From: Hoplostethus atlanticus
Lineage: Eukaryota > Chordata > Actinopteri > Trachichthyiformes > Trachichthyidae
Length of the DNA: 64,000 nucleotides
Assembly (NCBI GenBank): GCA_034670405.1
Contig: JAXDDX010000034.1
Span: forward strand, 2,219,501 to 2,283,500
Reading direction: 5' to 3'
The stretch's first letter is position 1, and each line of letters begins with the position of its first letter. The translations under genes were made by a program, and so were the position numbers. Below are positions 47,700 through 63,883 of this stretch, piece after piece. The notes under the pieces were generated by a model that worked only from the letters and a program-made list of their open reading frames with translations, was not told where the DNA came from and made no database searches.

Positions 47700-48460
47700 G
47701 AAACCTTTTGATGAGTCGTGTTCTTTAAAAAGTGAACATGACACGCCTTCATATGTGCGCTTGATTGTGTATGGAAAACCTACCACCAAAGGCTGTCGCA
47801 CTGCACACAGAGCCCACGGTGACAGGTACGCCATAAATCATCGACTAGCTCACAAGAGGAGTCTGATTTCTGCCCCTCTGAGGAACAAAACCTTGTTTTT
47901 GCATTTTCTCATACCGTAAACATCAGTATGATATGAGAGACACACAGCGTTCATCTGTTTTAAATGTTAAAATGTTACGTAAACGCCAAATGAGATCTCA
48001 GGAATTTTCTGACCTCAAAACGGGGTCACCCCAGCCAAAAACAAATTCCCCGATATAGGAAATATAGAGAACATGATAAGCCTCGGGGGAATATCTGGTA
48101 CTCTGCCTATGTAGAAAAGGCTGTGGGGAGCATCCTGTTCCATCTGGGGACATCCTGACACCGAACATAAGCTTATAATCACAGACTGTCCTCTGGCACA
48201 ATGTGCTAAAACATGCTTACCAGGATTTTTCCACTTGGGTCCCTGTTTCTGCCTATTTTGTGACATTTTGAGTCAAGAATGTTTTCAGTCTTGCATGTAG
48301 AACAGGATAGAGTCATCAACGAGGTATTATGGAAAGACCGCCTCACTCCCATCTCCCCTGTAACCTGCTTTTGATTAGGTAGGTTTCTACACAACATGGA
48401 AACTGAATGGCACCTCTTAACGAACGCAATAAAACAATATGTGGTAAAAGGTTTTCTTAA
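47700..48460. other. Intergenic gap between convergent mkx and rab18
   Basis: About 760 bp with no supported gene, lying between the 3' ends of two converging genes. Confidence 0.5.
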
Positions 48461-48468
48461 GACTGTCA

Positions 48469-48474
48469 TTTATT
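48469..48474 (-). terminator. Candidate distal poly(A) signal of rab18
   Basis: AATAAA on the minus strand about 1.6 kb after the rab18 stop. A second candidate lies at 48972-48977. Which is used cannot be told. Confidence 0.3.
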
Positions 48475-49437
48475 TCAGTTTGAAACAATACAAACGAGAT
48501 CATGACACTAGCGAATGCCACTGAATGTTAAGGCAGATATCATTTTAGGGTAATGCGATTCAAACAGATCCCTAACACAAGCAACGGAAAAAGAATATAA
48601 GAAGAAATAAAGAATTGGATTTTTCGATAGAAATCAAACAATTAGCAACCATGCAACATACACATATTGACGATATAATGCTCCTGAAGTCGATGGAGGG
48701 AGCGCGGGTTTTTGACACTGATGATTCTGAGTAAGTGCCACGTTTTAATACAATATAAGAGATATGTCTTCTGAAATACATGTTGTATTTGTAGAATACA
48801 TTGTATGGACCACTACACCACACGGATAGCAAAATAAATAGGAAAGCGTGAACAAAAGCTTACAGCATCAATTGCCCACTTTATCAAATCGATATAGCAC
48901 TGAACCAATTCGTTACTTTCGTGCCAGAGCAGATAAGGAATCAGAAAGCTCCACTGTGTAAAAAGGCATACTTTATTGCAAAAGCTGTCAGCACTGTTTT
49001 GTAAACCTCACGCTCGCGACGTGAAAATGATAGTCCAGACATGCAGTCAAGACAAACCGGCTTAGTTGCAGCCAATGCTTCACAAGGGAACATTTTGCAT
49101 GTTTTCCGTGTATAGAGGGGAAAAAAATAAAATAAAATAATAATAACAGGAAATCCATCTATTTTAAAAGCATCTATACACTTGGAAGCATAGAACGCAA
49201 TCATAAGATGTCAAATAAACAATTAACAGTGAGGGTAGACTGGAGTCAGTAACAGGGGTCCATATAGGTGAGTGTGTGAGTATCGTGAAATGTTTTCTTT
49301 GGGAGCGTTCACAGTGTTCTGGTGCATGAAATGAAAGCCTGGCGTCAGGCGGTTTTGTGAAAGCAAGTTTCTAAAGCTATGCCACACACACCCTTCATAA
49401 CAAGGCTCTCCCCGCCCCCCCCCCCCCATCTCCCTCA

Positions 49438-49653
49438 GTGATGTGGTATGTACTTAATAAGGCTTGCAGACCTACGTGTCAAGTAGAACATTTAATACTT
49501 GAATGTTCCAGAAAGACTTTGCGGTACATAGACGCTAGACACTCGCAAGCTCGGAAAGACTTAAAGGAGTACACAAGATTTGTCCTGGAGGAAAAGGATG
49601 GGGAAAGGCTTCTTCTTGATTATACTTACTCAATTATTTTGGATCAAATTTGA
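49438..49653 (+). mobile_element. Possible LINE C-terminal remnant
   Basis: A 71-residue frame contains CRPTCQVEHLILEC, a Cys-x3-Cys-x3-His-x4-Cys pattern with the EHL-x-LEC wording typical of the end of many non-LTR retrotransposon proteins. The rest, including a charged stretch and DYTYSIIL, is not recognised. It lies antisense within the presumed 3' UTR of rab18. A small unknown gene is less likely, as no flanking exons are seen. Confidence 0.35.
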
Positions 49654-50084
49654 CAAGCTATGTACTGCAACCTACAAATTGGCGCACGTTATAGTCACTA
49701 TATATTAACGTGATGCCTTAATGTACAACAGAATCAATGTTACCCATATTATAAACTCAAAACAGACATGTACTTGTAATGACGTATACTTGGCATGGCT
49801 AAATTCATTTATGACAATGTACTTCCTTTCACAAGAGATTTTTTTTTTTTACATGATCTTTTCATTCGTGTTTCGAAAACAGGAAGAAATTGAACTGCGT
49901 TAAGTGACAGATGATGGTTGAACGGGAAAGTGTGCAAACAGCAAAGTCCGTCAAGACCGGCCAAACTATTCCAACAACAAACTGTTCTAACACAGTACTC
50001 ATCCACTTTCCTCTCCCTCTCTTCTTCTTTTTCTGGTCCGTAGTCATTCTTACTGGGGTTGGTGCGTCCTCATTTTGTCCTGTT

Positions 50085-53078
50085 TTATGGTATGGAGCAG
50101 TACCCTCCACAGGCCCTGGTCCCGTGCTGCTCATGGTCTCCCAGACGGACCTTCTGACCCTGGGTGTCACTCTCCCAAAGCCCCGGAGTCTGGAGGATCT
50201 TCTCCACGAGCTCCTCGAAGGCACACTGGACACCATCCTTGGTCTTAGCACTGGCCTCTATGCAAACAAACAAGGAGGGTTATTCAAGATTCACTGGAGA
50301 TCAGTAAAAACACAGCAAAAAGTCAGTAAAGCATTATGGCAGTAAAGCACTTTCTGAAATGTGAATCTGAAGTGCATTCTAAGTCAACTTTTAAATCCAA
50401 AATAGAGAAATAGACTCATTTTCAGTGACTTTTTTTAATGAAACACTTCTGATAGTGATTTTAAAAACGGCCATGCGTTGACAAATATGACATAAAAAGG
50501 TATGAAATGACTTCATCCGAGAAGCAAGAGACGTCCAGTGGAAACAAGACATCCACATAGCGGATAAAAATCCATGACATCTTCTTGCCCAGCCCTTTTC
50601 AAAACCCCTTAATTTAGCCATTCTAAAATGGAAACTCTACAGAAATGTTAACCTAATTTCCCAGAGAGGGGCAGATTGGAGCTGGGAATCAGGAACACGT
50701 GTAGACATGGATTTGATAAATGAAAGGCCGCTAGATTTTAATCATAATGCAGTTCTTCTGGAGTGGCTGGATCTCTCAATGCGATGCTGACAGTGGAGAT
50801 TCAAAAATGGCAAAGTAGTATAAACAAAGAAACAAACCCAAACTAAATGCATGACTTGCTAAGTGACGTCTTGACCTGTTCCAGCTACACAATTACAGTT
50901 CTCTGACTTTCAAGTACTACGGTAAACATACAGTTCAACATTGTGGTTTCTATGGGACATTATTAGTTTGAATGAGCCCGTTTGATACTACTGAGATACT
51001 AATACGTACCAATAAAAAGCATAGAGTGTTTCCTGGCGAATTTCAGGCCCTCGTTTCTGTCCACTTCACGGTCGTCCTGAAAACCAAACAGACAGACCTC
51101 TGTAAGTCCCTCCAAGCCCACATGTGGAATACATGTTCTAAACCTCAGATTCCACTAAACGCGTCGCGTGCCATCGGCGTCAGCGTGCCATCAGTGTCCT
51201 AGCTGCTCCACAGAGTATGTTATTTTGAAAGAAGGGCACAAGGGGAAAAGCATCTGTACCATAATCATCGATATGCTCAAGTGTAGGTATTAGGTTTCAC
51301 TATGTGCACAAATGTAAAGAAAAGCTGAGGTGGAAAAAAAACACACAATATAACCACAAGCTGAAGCCATAATAGTGTAGAAAGGTTACAATTATCTGCT
51401 TTTTGTCACTTTGAAAAATGTATAGGCATTTTTTTTATTGGTCATCATAATTGCCATTCATTTTACAATTAATACACCAGTATCGATCATTTATGTGATC
51501 AATACAGCAGAAAACAACCAATATCAACTTTATTTCTCATTATTTCAATGCGCTGTAGAAGCATGAATGCACGCATCAGCCATCGACAATTGAACATTGC
51601 CTTTTTTTTATTTTTTTTTTTTAGCTTGGAAGCTTCCACTGGACGTGACGCAACACAGACACAATGCGAGTGGAGTAGTTTTCACGGATTTCAAAGGGAG
51701 TGATTCCCTCGATGCCTGATGCCCGATGGCTGCTGTGAAGCTTGGGGGGTAAGGGAGAAAATGTATCTACAAGTGAAGAGAGTAAAATGTTATGGCTGGT
51801 GAGCACATCTAGAAAATGCTGCTGGGTATTCCTGCTGCTGTGTGGAAAATGTGAGAGGGGTTTCTGTAGTAAAAGCTCACAATTAGTCCAGAATCAGTTA
51901 AATGGCAAATTCAATAATAACTTACATTTACTATTTTATCTTTAATCTATAGATTGTAATAATACTACACAGACTCACCTGATCAATTTTGTTCCCAACC
52001 AGCATTTTTACAATGTCGTTACGTGTGCTATAGGTCTCCAGTTCATTCAGCCAGTTTTCCAGCTTTGTGAAAGTGTCCCGTTTGGTGACGTCATATACTG
52101 TCAAAGACACAGAGGAAGAAAGAATGAGGAAGAGGGAATGAAGGTTTAATGTCAGCATGGTGATATCTTTCCTTTATCCATATGAATTCAGTCAGGAAGT
52201 TGTAGGCTCTTACCCAGAGCGACTGACAGTGACTTCAACAGTACAATGAGCTTCAATTCCTGAGGTCACCGCAAATACAAGCAACCAATATGCAGGAATG
52301 CAGGGAGCCACATTACCCTGACAATATTACTGTGACCATGGAAGAATGACCAGAGAAAGAAATGCTAGGAAAAGAGATCAAATCAGGGCTAGAAGGGATC
52401 TTCCGAGAGCAATTAGAGTGAATAGAGGAGAGGGGATATGAGTCCTCTTTACTGAGAGAGGAAAAAGAAAAGAATGCGAAAAGCTCAAACAACATTGGAT
52501 CAAAGATGTCATTAATTTAGCAGTAACTGTTGCCAATGTGTCTTTCTGGTTGAGGTTTCAACACTTCATTTAGCGTAACTGCTCACCAAGTATGACTCCC
52601 TGTGCACCGCGGTAGTAGCTTGGCGTCAGGGTACGGAACCTCTCCTGACCGGCTGTGTCCTGCAAAGACAAAGACACAAACACTCACCCATCAACACCAG
52701 CAACAGACTCCATAACACCAACCATTTCAGGACCAGTAAGTACACTTTGTGCCTCATGGAAGAGAGACCTTTTCCCCTTCCTTCTTGTCCGTCTCTGTCT
52801 CTTTGCTTACTAACTTTCTGTGTAATGTCGCCATCTTATGGAGAAACTTCGTACTTCACCATGTTTTTCATGACAACAGACATAGGCAGTATTATAATGA
52901 CACGAGTTACCCATATGGCCAGCTTGGCATTGTTCCCATCTATGGCGATCGTCTTTACTTTGAAGTCCACTCCTGCGTTGATCGATGGTGAGAAAGAGAG
53001 GGAGAGAGAGGAGAAAGAGTTTAGCATAGTTTCAGCATAGTTCAGCATAGCATAGTTATTATTTTCCAGTAGAGTGTG

Positions 53079-53127
<49 letters not shown>

Positions 53128-53592
53128 CCTATTGTCGCTGACTGCTCTGGGTCAAAAGTATCATCTGTGAACCTCAGGAGGAGACTGTAGGAGGAACAAT
53201 AAAGTGAACATGAGAGGGCCACACAATGGGCTGTCTTTAACAACGGCTCAGTCTTTCCAACAACTCATTTGCCTTGGCTCACCAGTAAACAAATTAGCAG
53301 TAAAATGTAATGACTGCTAACGTTACCCATCTATGCAACCAGTTACTAAGTCCGCTAAGATAACTAACTTACTTTGTTAGAATTAACCTACGTTATTTAG
53401 AACAAAGGCAATAACATGAGCTAGCAGCCGCTGCTCAGCTGCTTGAGGAATTACATAACAAGCAGAATGTCAACATTCACAACAGGCTAGCTAGCTTGGA
53501 AGCTAGCTACCGACAGCGACAAACCTGGACTTCCCCACTCCGCTTTCGCCGATTATCAAAAGTTTCAGAGTTGTCAGCACGTCTTCATCCAT
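50085..53592 (-). CDS. rab18: RAB18 small GTPase
   Basis: Seven coding exons join in phase: 53592-53525, 53184-53129, 52972-52911, 52659-52587, 52097-51979, 51076-51010 and 50257-50085, giving 205 residues (human 206). GTP-binding motifs are intact: P-loop GESGVGKS (15-22), DTAGQE (63-68), GNKID (121-125) and EASAK (149-153). Rab18-type residues include [10 protein letters not shown] at the start, [10 protein letters not shown], and [20 protein letters not shown]18 works at the ER and lipid droplets, in lipid-droplet dynamics and ER structure. The C terminus ends ACGGYCSIP; the Cys four from the end is the prenylation site, with SIP in place of the human SVL. The gene converges on mkx. The exon 2 donor opens straight into a long (AC)n repeat on the minus strand. 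Confidence 0.97.
53074..53125. repeat. (GT)n microsatellite abutting the rab18 exon 2 donor
   Basis: About 25 GT units on the plus strand, read as (AC)n on the rab18 strand. They start within a few bases of the donor (ATAG|gttacacac). Confidence 0.95.
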
Positions 53593-53655
53593 ATTCTTGT
53601 GGGAGCAAGTTTCACTTTCACCCGGTGACACTTTCTGTGGCTAATTTCACTTGTT

Positions 53656-53744
53656 ATTGGGACAACAGTCAGCTAGCGGCTCCGGGTGACAGTGTCAGTC
53701 TGCTGCTCATGCAACTTCCGTTCAAACTGCAAAGCGTGACGTCA
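53656..53744 (-). promoter_or_regulatory. rab18 promoter elements: CCAAT, ETS-like and CRE
   Basis: Upstream of the rab18 start codon lie a CCAAT box (53656-53660 on the minus strand), an ETS-like CGGAAG near 53718 and a perfect palindromic CRE, TGACGTCA (53737-53744, about 145 bp upstream). The cluster position suggests a core promoter without a TATA box. Use of the sites is an inference. Confidence 0.5.
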
Positions 53745-53759
53745 TAGTTTGCAAGTTTC

Positions 53760-54920
53760 ATGAAAAGTCATACACAAATTTAAAAAAAAGGTATTTTATG
53801 GGATAATACTTGTGTATTAATTATTTTTGTGTCTTTTTAAAATGTTAATACATAAAACGGATTTAAATAAGTTTTACATCAAGCAATCACTACTGTATCA
53901 TGATGATCCTTTCCAAATCTGCAGGCTCAGATATTTAGCATAGAGGGCAACCAAGCAGATTTATGTAAAAAAAACATAAATCATAAAGGAAAGAAAAGCT
54001 GTAGCTCTCAGATTTTTCTAGTCCTGTTAAAATCAAGCACAATTTCTTTGCCTCCCTGAAAACTTGACTCTTCCTGGGCTCAGAACAATGACCACTGCAT
54101 CCCTCCTCAATCCCAAGTCCCAAGGAGGACACGTATGCTATGTTTTCATTAAGATGTGTGTGATTGAGAGCGTACGATAAAGTGAAGATCAAAGTGACAA
54201 CGACTGATGAGTCCCATCGCTGATATCAGACCCAGCAGATAGCATTACTCATCCTCAATCGTGGGACAGCCAAATCTGAAAACATGGGCAGTCCCGTTGG
54301 GGAACTTGTGTTATCTCAGACATGAAGCCAGAAAATAAGGAAGGGAATAAAAAAATCAATAGTACTGTCTAGGAACTGAAGCAGGTGATTATTCTTAAAG
54401 GAAAAAAAATCTTTGTGCTTTATGAAAGGTTAAAAGTTAGAATATAGCACAATACAAAGCACAGCGTATTGGTCAGGGTCTTTCATTTTGAATTTTGTCA
54501 TGTAATCATATAACATATAGGCTATGTGTCACATGAATAAACATTGTTCTTTTGCTAGTTGTTGGCCAGTTTACCCCTGGGCAGAAGGATGTCTACCCTA
54601 GAAAATGATTGTTAATTGGTAGGTAGAGAACTTAATCTTTTAATTGTAGGGTCTCACCATAGAGGGCACATTGTACAGCACAACACTCCTTTGTTCTATG
54701 GCTTTACCAAACACCATGCTGATCTTATAAGGGCCTGAATATCTCTTTTACTTCAACCATGAAAATGAATCAGTTGGGATTCGGGGGTTAAGCTATAGGA
54801 GACCAGTGACAGTGGTAAGTACTGGGATGGAACCGGTGAGCCATACTAGACCTAGTATGCTTCAATAAGTGCTTTGATAGGGCCAATTCTCAGCATCCTT
54901 TGCAGAGAGGGCCTACCCCA
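53760..54920. other. Intergenic region between divergent rab18 and ptchd3
   Basis: About 1.2 kb of AT-rich sequence with no supported gene; the open frames are short and share no family features. The ends hold the rab18 and ptchd3 promoter elements listed separately. Confidence 0.55.
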
Positions 54921-54924
54921 CCAG

Positions 54925-54933
54925 TATAAAAAA
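54925..54933 (+). promoter_or_regulatory. TATA box of ptchd3
   Basis: TATAAAAAA lies 190 bp upstream of the ptchd3 start codon, in the right place for transcription to begin near 54955 with a 5' UTR of about 160 bp. A TATA promoter suits a tissue-restricted gene. Confidence 0.5.
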
Positions 54934-55114
54934 CCCTTGTAATGACGGGGTTGTAAAAACATCTCAATGCACGCACACACACACAGTCTGCAGCACAACA
55001 AATGCACAGCTCTCTTCTGCTGTTAGTCTGAAATCTCCCAGATGAGGAGCAGCAAGCTCTAGCATAGAATTCTTTTGCAGTTTTTTTAGTAGGCAAAATT
55101 AAGTTTTTACCACG

Positions 55115-58100
55115 ATGGCGAAATGCCGCACGGATTGCATAGAGAGGCCCCTACGCATCTGTTTTGAGATTATGGGCCATTTTATTGGATCTCATCCCTG
55201 GTGGTTCTTTGTTGCCCCTCTCATCCTCTCGGCAGGACTGGGGAGTGGGTTTTATTTTCTGAAGGACAACATGTCCAATGACATCGAAGAGCAGTTCACA
55301 CCCGTTGACGGACAAGCCAAGATGGAGAGAAAATATATCCAAGAAACGTTCCCAGGAGACGATTCCATGTTTTCAAGCTTGAGGCTGAGCACAGATGGGA
55401 TTTATGCAACTTTCATAGCTGCAAATGACAGGAATATTCTGACAGGGGAATCACTGCAGGAGATCCTCGACTTGGACCTTAAAGTTAGGAGTATGGTAGT
55501 GTGGTTTGACAGCGAACCATTTGAGTATGTGGATATTTGTGCTACGTTGAGAGGAACTTGCTCCTCGAATGACATTCTAGATATCATTGGATACAATGCC
55601 AGTAATATAGACCTTGTCAATTTGACATTTCCATGGCATGACTCAGACGCTGGCAGTATTCCCTTGTACGTTAGCCTGGGGAGTGTGAAATTCAACAAGT
55701 ACAACTCAGCTGTTGAAAGTGCTGAAGCCGTACAACTCCGTTACTATTTACAAGAGGACAACAAAACGAAAACAGATCTTTGGTTGGAAGGCTTTATGAC
55801 TCTGGTCTCAAATGAATCAACAACGTCTATCACGGTAAGTTGAACTAGAACACATTCAAATGTTGCAAGTACTCCATTTTCCTTTCCAACATGTGGTATC
55901 TGTCAAGTGTTTTGTGCTTCTTTCCAGGTGTCATACTCCACCTCCATGTCCATGCAGCGGGAATTTGAGAAATCTCCAGCTTCTATCATCCATCTTTTCT
56001 CCGTCACCTACACCATTGCCATTACATTTTCAATTCTATCCTGTTGGAGGTTGGTGAAACGTTTTCTGTGCCTACAATTGATTATGAAAGGGCCATGTTG
56101 TCATTGCTGGATTTATTTAGCAAGTACATTGGCAATTCAAGTTCAAACAACAGAAGCCCTCCAAAATTTGCAGCATTGAAATCCAACATTCAAAATAAAA
56201 ACTTTTTGTATTGTGGTTCTAAACTTCTTTAGGTCGGATAACGTAAGGAGTAAGGTGTGGGTGGCAGCCATTGGCGTTCTCTCCACAGGACTAGCAGTGC
56301 TGACCAGTTTTGGTGTGTTACTGTTACTGGGCCAGCCTTTCGTCATGACAGTTGCCTCCTGCCCTTTCATGATATTGGGTACGTTCTGGAGAACATCCAG
56401 GTCCGCCATACATTTGAACAAAGTAGAGAAGTACTCAAGGACAACAAAATGACCTCCATCCACCCCGGCAAATAGAAAACGTGATGTTCATTAGATGATT
56501 TTGACATAAGAAAATTTGTATTTTTCCAATGAATGTTTTTATGTTTCCATTTTTCAACACATTAACCCAACTTCCTAGTCTAAACATTAATTCTGAATAT
56601 ACCAGAGAATCTGCTTCACTTTAAAGGGTCTTATAAGGTAAAAGTAACTGTCTCGTGTTCAAGGCAACCTCAACATCATGAACTCGATCACCAGTTCATT
56701 TTTTTCCATGCATTTATTTCACACAGCAAAGGTATGGGTTTTAATAATGTCTTCTTCATGTTGAAGGTATCGGAATCGATGACATGTTCATCATGATCTC
56801 CTGCTGGCAGAGGACCCGTGCCCTGGACAGTGTTCCTGACCGTCTGGCTGATACCTATAGGGACGCCGCCGTCTCCATCTCCATCACCACCCTGACCGAC
56901 GCTCTGGCTCTCTTCCTGGGGTGCAGCTCTCCCTTTGGCTCGGTCCGGTCCTTCTGTCTCTACGCTGGAACCTCTGTTGCTTTCTGCTATCTATACAACA
57001 TCACTTTCCTAGGTGCTTTTATGGCTCTGAATGGACAGAGGGAAGCGGAGAACAGGCACTGGTTCACATGCGCTAAGATCCCAGAGGACCAACCATCCGG
57101 GAAATCAAAAGCCTTCGGTATCTGCTGTGTTGGCGGGAGCTACGATCGCGTCACTGAAAAGGAGGAAATTCAACCTGTGAGCCGATTCTTTGAAAAGTCC
57201 TACGGCCCATTTTTGACCCAAAAATGGATTAAAGCATGTGTATTTGTGGTCTATGCTGGGTATCTGGCTGTCAGTGTCTATGGCTGTTCTACCTTAAAGG
57301 AGGGACTTGATATCAGGAACCTGGCTTTGGACGATTCGTACATAATCAAGTACTACAACAACCAAAGGCAGCACTTCTCTGAATATAATTGTAATGTGAT
57401 GGTGGCCGTGACGCAGGCCTTCCCGTACTGGAGCGAGGAGGGGCAAGAGAGTTTGAGTTCATGCATTGCCAATTTTGAGAACCTGAGCTACGTCAACGGT
57501 ACTTTTTCTTGGTTCCTTTCCTTTCAAGAGTACGCGAATGCCACCAATCTCAACGTAAGCTCTCAGCAGGCCTTCCAGAGCCACCTACACCGCTTCCTAG
57601 AACTCAACTCTATGTTCAGACAAGATGTCAACTTAAGTGCAGGCAGTGAGATCCAGGCTTCTCGCTTTTTCGTTCAGACGCTCAACAAAACCACGACGAA
57701 GGACATGCTGCTCGGCCTTAGAAAAACAGCGGAGCAATGCCCAATCAAGCTCCTGGTGTACCACCCTGCGTTCGTCTACTTTGACCAGTACGCCATCATT
57801 ATGGACAACACCGTTCAAACCATCCTGGTGGCTGCGATAGCGATGCTAGTCATCTCACTCATCCTGATACCCAATCCCCTCTGTTCCCTATGGGTGGCCT
57901 TTGCAATTTGTTCAGTCATTGTTGGTGTGGCGGGATTCATGGCTCTGTGGGGTGTGAGCCTGAATTCCATTTCCATGATCAACCTGGTCATCTGCATTGG
58001 CTTCTCGGTAGATTTCTCAGCCCACATCGCTTACTCTTTCGTCTCCTGCACCAAGACTGACGTGGATGAGAAAGCTATGGATGCCGTGGCCCACTTGGGC

Positions 58101-58286
58101 TTTCCGATACTGCAAGGGGCCGTATCCACCGTCTTAGGAGTGGTGGTGCTCTCCATGTCTGGGAGTTACATCTTCAGGACATTTTTCAAGATCATGTTTC
58201 TGGTGATTACGTTCGGGCTGGTCCACGGCTTAGTGTTCATCCCGGTGTTTCTGACACTGTTTGGGTCATGTGGGAAGTGGTGTTAA
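55115..58286 (+). CDS. ptchd3: Patched domain-containing protein 3 (RND/SSD family)
   Basis: Four exons join in phase: 55115-55834, 55928-56049, 56233-56378 and 56767-58286, giving 835 residues. The start codon sits in a good context (cacgATGG). The protein has the Patched/NPC1-like layout: a first membrane helix (about 27-47) and a large outer loop with several N-glycosylation sequons (NAS, NLT, NKT, NES). A sterol-sensing-type helix block begins near 258, with GIGIDDMF (about 330-337), the RND-type Gly/Asp motif of helix 4. A second outer loop and a final helix block follow with IGFSVDFSAHIAYSF, the matching motif of the second half. Position beside rab18 and yme1l1 supports PTCHD3 rather than another PTCHD protein. 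Mammalian PTCHD3 is linked to sperm and has no settled substrate. The end is short after the last helix. The gene converges on yme1l1. Confidence 0.92.
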
Positions 58287-58386
58287 AGAAGGTATGTAGA
58301 TTCTGTGGATTCAATTTTGAGCGTTGACATCATGTTGAGAACAATCATCGCGTTGTCTGCTGTTTTTTTGCGTGCATTAAAGTAAA

Positions 58387-58392
58387 AATAAA
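58387..58392 (+). terminator. Poly(A) signal of ptchd3
   Basis: AATAAA lies about 100 bp after the stop codon, giving a very short 3' UTR. Confidence 0.55.
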
Positions 58393-58509
58393 AAGCGACA
58401 TTACTTTTCTTGATTTAGGAAATTGCAATTGCATTTGTAATAAAGGGATATGCTATGTCAAAGTGTACACACATACACACTTCAACAAACCAAACTTTTT
58501 TTTTTAAAG

Positions 58510-58515
58510 TTTATT
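58510..58515 (-). terminator. Candidate poly(A) signal of yme1l1
   Basis: AATAAA on the minus strand about 2.1 kb after the yme1l1 stop and about 120 bp from the ptchd3 signal on the other strand. The 58.5-60.6 kb stretch is then 3' UTR, with no other gene seen in it. Confidence 0.45.
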
Positions 58516-60603
58516 TCAGCTGCACAAACATTCATTCACCTTTGCCATCACATTGTTGAGACCTTGTCGATCAACAGCAGAGAGCCATTCAATGTTTACA
58601 CAGCATAAAAGCATTACTATACATCTATATACAATGTTCCCATTAAATCCCAAGGATATATACAGCAAAACGTGGATAAAAGGCCAATAAACAAAACCTA
58701 ACTGAGGCAAAGAAACCAAAGACAGATAGCACTACAGAGTAATAAACAACTTATGCTGGGTATAAGCTCGACAGAGCGGAGCCTTACCTTGAAAGAAATC
58801 AAGTGTTCGCAAACTCTAATATTTGGCTTACAAACACTATCACTGCTTTAACTGTTCACTTGAAATAGTACATTTAACATTTGATGACTGCAAAATTCTA
58901 CTCACATTCTGTGTTGAAAAAAATGTCACATTTAGAATCCAGTCACATGTCACATTACGATTTGATTTCATGGACTAGCTAAAGCTGCATGTTCTTTTGA
59001 TACCTTCCCGTATGTCCGGAGCAGTGCCAGTAAATATTTAGGGTCGTCTTGCCTCCACTGTACTGTGCAACAATTTGTTTAGAAAAAAACAAAAGGCTTT
59101 GGAGCACTAGATGTGGCAAATCTCCCTCTAAGAAGTAAAGACAATATCAGTGCTGGGATGCTGTTCAGAAACCTAGCTCAGATAAGTGAAATGAGTTAAA
59201 AATGCTCTGCCACTATATTCACATTGCCTATATTTGTGGGATGGTGACCTAAAGTAGCCTTTTTAAAGCTGAGCAGCATTTTTCATTTCATCTGTACACA
59301 TAGCATTGAAATACATTACATGAAGAGTGTGCTAGTGCATTTTCAATTCACACACACACCAAAAGTGCTGAGAGACGTTGTAGCTCAACTCTAGCTCCTA
59401 CTTCAAATGGAGAAACTTTACGCTTATATTCCTAGAAAGGCCACCTTTAGAAAATAACACAGCTCAGACAAATTTTGGGAATAAGCAGAAGGGGTGCAGC
59501 TGTATAGGAGAACGTAGGTGTTTCATCTATGTAGCCATACCAGACACAATTAAAGCATCTCAGACGGAGACAACTGTATCAATGTCTTGGCTGGTCAAAA
59601 TAGAGAGAGTATAGGCTCTCATCTGTTGTGCGTAACGTTGAGTTATACTGGACAAGTAACAGACGTGAAGACAACCACTGGGAGACAAGTGAAAAAATGT
59701 GTGTGCTGGGATCAAATTTACACAGCAGCTTTTTGGGTTGAATGACTTAAGAATAGTACGCGCTGCTAGCCGTTTCCTGTCGACAGGAGCTGTATTGACC
59801 TGGCTGAAATTTGATCAACGTCCAACTCATTTGTCCACATGTATGCACACATTTAACATTTAAAAAGATAATCCTATCCAGATGCATATGTACATTCCTA
59901 GTCATTCCCTTCCTCCCACCCCTTAGAGTGACCTGAGCAACATACATACTGAGCCTCTGCACACACACACACAGGGAACCCATGCGTACAAATTGTCACG
60001 AGTCATTCCTTGCTTACGCTAGGCAGGGGGAAAAGTTGGTAGTTAAGGTAGTTGAAAGGTTAACAAATTCAACATGGCAGATGACCAGCGCCCGATCTCA
60101 CAGACTCTTATGTCCCATTACATGAAAGAGGTCTAACACAGACATCGGGGGTGGGTCAACTTCCCTTTTCCTCCTAGAACTATTTTTATTGCTAGGCATA
60201 GGTTTCTTGAAAATTCTGTTAGGGACCTGTTGAGCCCCTAGCGATAGCAGTGAGACTACTTTCATTAGTGTAGATGCACCTTGCCCTGCCTAATCCTCCT
60301 CAACTCTGAACTCAGGACAATCTTCATAAAGCATCGGAGAATAAAAGAGTACTTATCCAGCAATACTGCTCAGATGACACAATGACGACTGTATAAACTG
60401 CACAAAGATATAGTCCATGACCAGCACTCAGGAAGATTCTTAGGAATACAGGCCATGAGCTCTGAAACCCTGACCTCTGACCCCAATCATAAGTATTTCA
60501 GCACTGTGCATGACTGCAGTCCATCCCATAATCCATAACCACTGAGCTCTCAAAATCTGACCCCTTCCCCTTTGACCCATGATTGTTGCTGGCCTGGCTG
60601 GTT

Positions 60604-63883
<3,280 letters not shown>

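Noticed and set aside
49862..50251. 129-residue frame overlapping the last rab18 exon on the same strand
   Set aside because: It is another frame of the rab18 exon; the rab18 frame continues the upstream exons in phase.
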